A DNA stretch of 7,035 bases. Origin: an uncultured euryarchaeote (lineage in GTDB: Archaea > Thermoplasmatota > Poseidoniia > Poseidoniales > Poseidoniaceae). Within the stretch, counting starts at the first letter, position 1; each line of letters opens with the position of its first letter. Both the position numbers and the translations under genes were made by a program. Under the pieces are notes generated by a model. That model did not search any database and had not been told where the DNA came from. It saw only the letters and a list, made by a program, of their open reading frames with translations. Location: the NCBI GenBank assembly GCA_937897005.1, contig CALCOQ010000052.1, positions 1-7,035 on the forward strand. The letters are read 5' to 3'. Below are positions 6,087 through 7,035 of the stretch, one piece after another.

Positions 6087-7035
6087 TGGCCCCAGAGCGT
6101 CTTCGCTTTGCCTTGGTGCTCGGTCTGTTCATCAGCTCCGCATTGTTGTTGGTTTTCCCACTTGAGATGGCATTGAACACCGAGGTCTTGTTGGATGACC
6201 CTGTGAAGACGCGTATTGAATCGGAATCGGTTGGGGATGCCAAGAACTCTCAACTTGTTCTGCGTTTCCGACATGATGATGGAGGTCGGTTGACGAACAA
6301 CCTGTCTCGGGTTCAGGAACTGTTACAACTTGAACATGAAGTCATGTCTGGAACTGATCCAGATACAGCATGGACTGCTGAGCATGTTTTCATTGCTCGC
6401 ATAGAGTCTCCGTTGTCGTCATGGTCACAAGCCCTTGCTTCAAGGAATCGTTCACTGGCCAATGCTACGCAGTGGGCAGATGTTCTGAATCCTACGCTTG
6501 AAGAAGGATGGTGTGGAAATGGTTCAACCAAAGAGGAAGGAGCAGCCTTTGAGGCGACATTGTTGTTGCTTCCAAGAGATACCAACCTCGGAGTGGCTTG
6601 CCCATCGTTCTCCGGTGCTTCAGCGACTCAGGCTCCTGCTGCAGATGAGATGTTGTGGATGATATGGATGGGTTCTGCAAGCGAGGATACAGATTGGCAT
6701 ACATTGAGTGACTGGGCGGAGAAAGTCAGTGAGGCCACTGAGTTCGAGGTTTCTGCTGTCGGTGTCAAGATGCTGTTCAACAAGTCCAGAAAGATTGCTG
6801 AGCATGATATGAGTTACATTCTATTGCCATCATTGTTGTTACTTGGTGCCATGTTGGCGATTGGATTGAGGGACCCGATGGTCGCTGCGTTGACCATTGG
6901 TGGAGTCGTACTTGTCCTCACTGCTGAATTAGGGATACTGTCCGCTTTTGGAATGACCTTCTCGATCATCGATGCCATCGCTTTGCCAATAATAATGGGA
7001 GTCGCTGTTGATGGTGCCTTCTGGTACAGTCGTTC
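6086..7035 (+). CDS. RND/MMPL-superfamily membrane transporter, N-terminal part (truncated by window end)
   Basis: This reading frame is open from the ATG at 6086 to the window edge: 316 complete codons plus two bases. The layout is that of an RND-superfamily protein: TM1 (about residues 7-25, ALVLGLFISSALLLVFPL), a long extracytoplasmic domain (about 26-240, with C143 and C172), then TM2 (about 245-261), a short RDP turn, TM3 (about 265-285) and the start of TM4. TM4 carries IIMGVAVDGAFWYSR (302-316). It corresponds to the GxxxD signature of the MMPL/SSD-type RND family, where the Asp (D309) is usually needed for proton coupling. Full-length members normally repeat this half and have about 12 TMs. 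They export lipids, lipoproteins or hydrophobic molecules, but the substrate here is unknown. It starts 23 bases after the surface-protein gene without its own obvious promoter, so co-transcription is likely. An upstream in-frame TTG at 6059 is less attractive. Confidence 0.9.
   Translation, partial: MAPERLRFALVLGLFISSALLLVFPLEMALNTEVLLDDPVKTRIESESVGDAKNSQLVLRFRHDDGGRLTNNLSRVQELLQLEHEVMSGTDPDTAWTAEHVFIARIESPLSSWSQALASRNRSLANATQWADVLNPTLEEGWCGNGSTKEEGAAFEATLLLLPRDTNLGVACPSFSGASATQAPAADEMLWMIWMGSASEDTDWHTLSDWAEKVSEATEFEVSAVGVKMLFNKSRKIAEHDMSYILLPSLLLLGAMLAIGLRDPMVAALTIGGVVLVLTAELGILSAFGMTFSIIDAIALPIIMGVAVDGAFWYSR

Noticed and set aside
1..7035. CRISPR arrays, tRNA/rRNA genes, insertion sequences and attachment sites
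   Set aside because: I see no regularly spaced repeats, no cloverleaf or rRNA-like segments, and no transposase-like frames or flanking terminal repeats.

Overview
The window looks like chromosomal DNA from an uncultivated archaeon. The best guess is a marine Thermoplasmatota-type lineage (Marine Group II / Poseidoniales), but this is inference. It rests on an archaeal-style TATA box ahead of the main gene, the lack of Shine-Dalgarno motifs at the starts, and a very large, acidic secreted protein with an archaeosortase-type C-terminal anchor. All supported genes lie on the + strand.

Layout: positions 1-44 hold no supportable gene. A possible 42-residue small ORF (45-173) overlaps the next gene by a GTGA junction. 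A 348-residue protein of unknown family (170-1216) has one N-terminal membrane segment and a six-cysteine, probably extracellular domain. A 103-base gap (1217-1319) carries a good TATA/BRE promoter candidate. The centre is a 1580-residue surface protein (1320-6062) with these parts in order: signal peptide, beta domain, long helical region with a thrombospondin-type-3-like Ca2+ loop, acidic hinge, a series of beta-rich acidic domains including a PKD-like core, a C-terminal Ig-like domain, a disordered acidic stalk and a sorting signal. Only 23 bases later, probably in the same transcript, begins an RND/MMPL-superfamily membrane transporter (6086 to the window end). It is cut off in its fourth transmembrane segment.

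The products all appear to act at or outside the cytoplasmic membrane: a membrane-anchored ectodomain protein, a giant anchored surface protein, and an RND exporter-like protein. A cell-envelope or export module is a reasonable reading, but no substrate can be deduced. The two most unusual signals are structural. First, every candidate start codon lies in a short perfect inverted repeat (30-45, 165-175, 1306-1324, 6064-6086). Second, the giant protein has two cysteine-bounded acidic segments of identical length exactly 400 residues apart, suggesting an old internal duplication.
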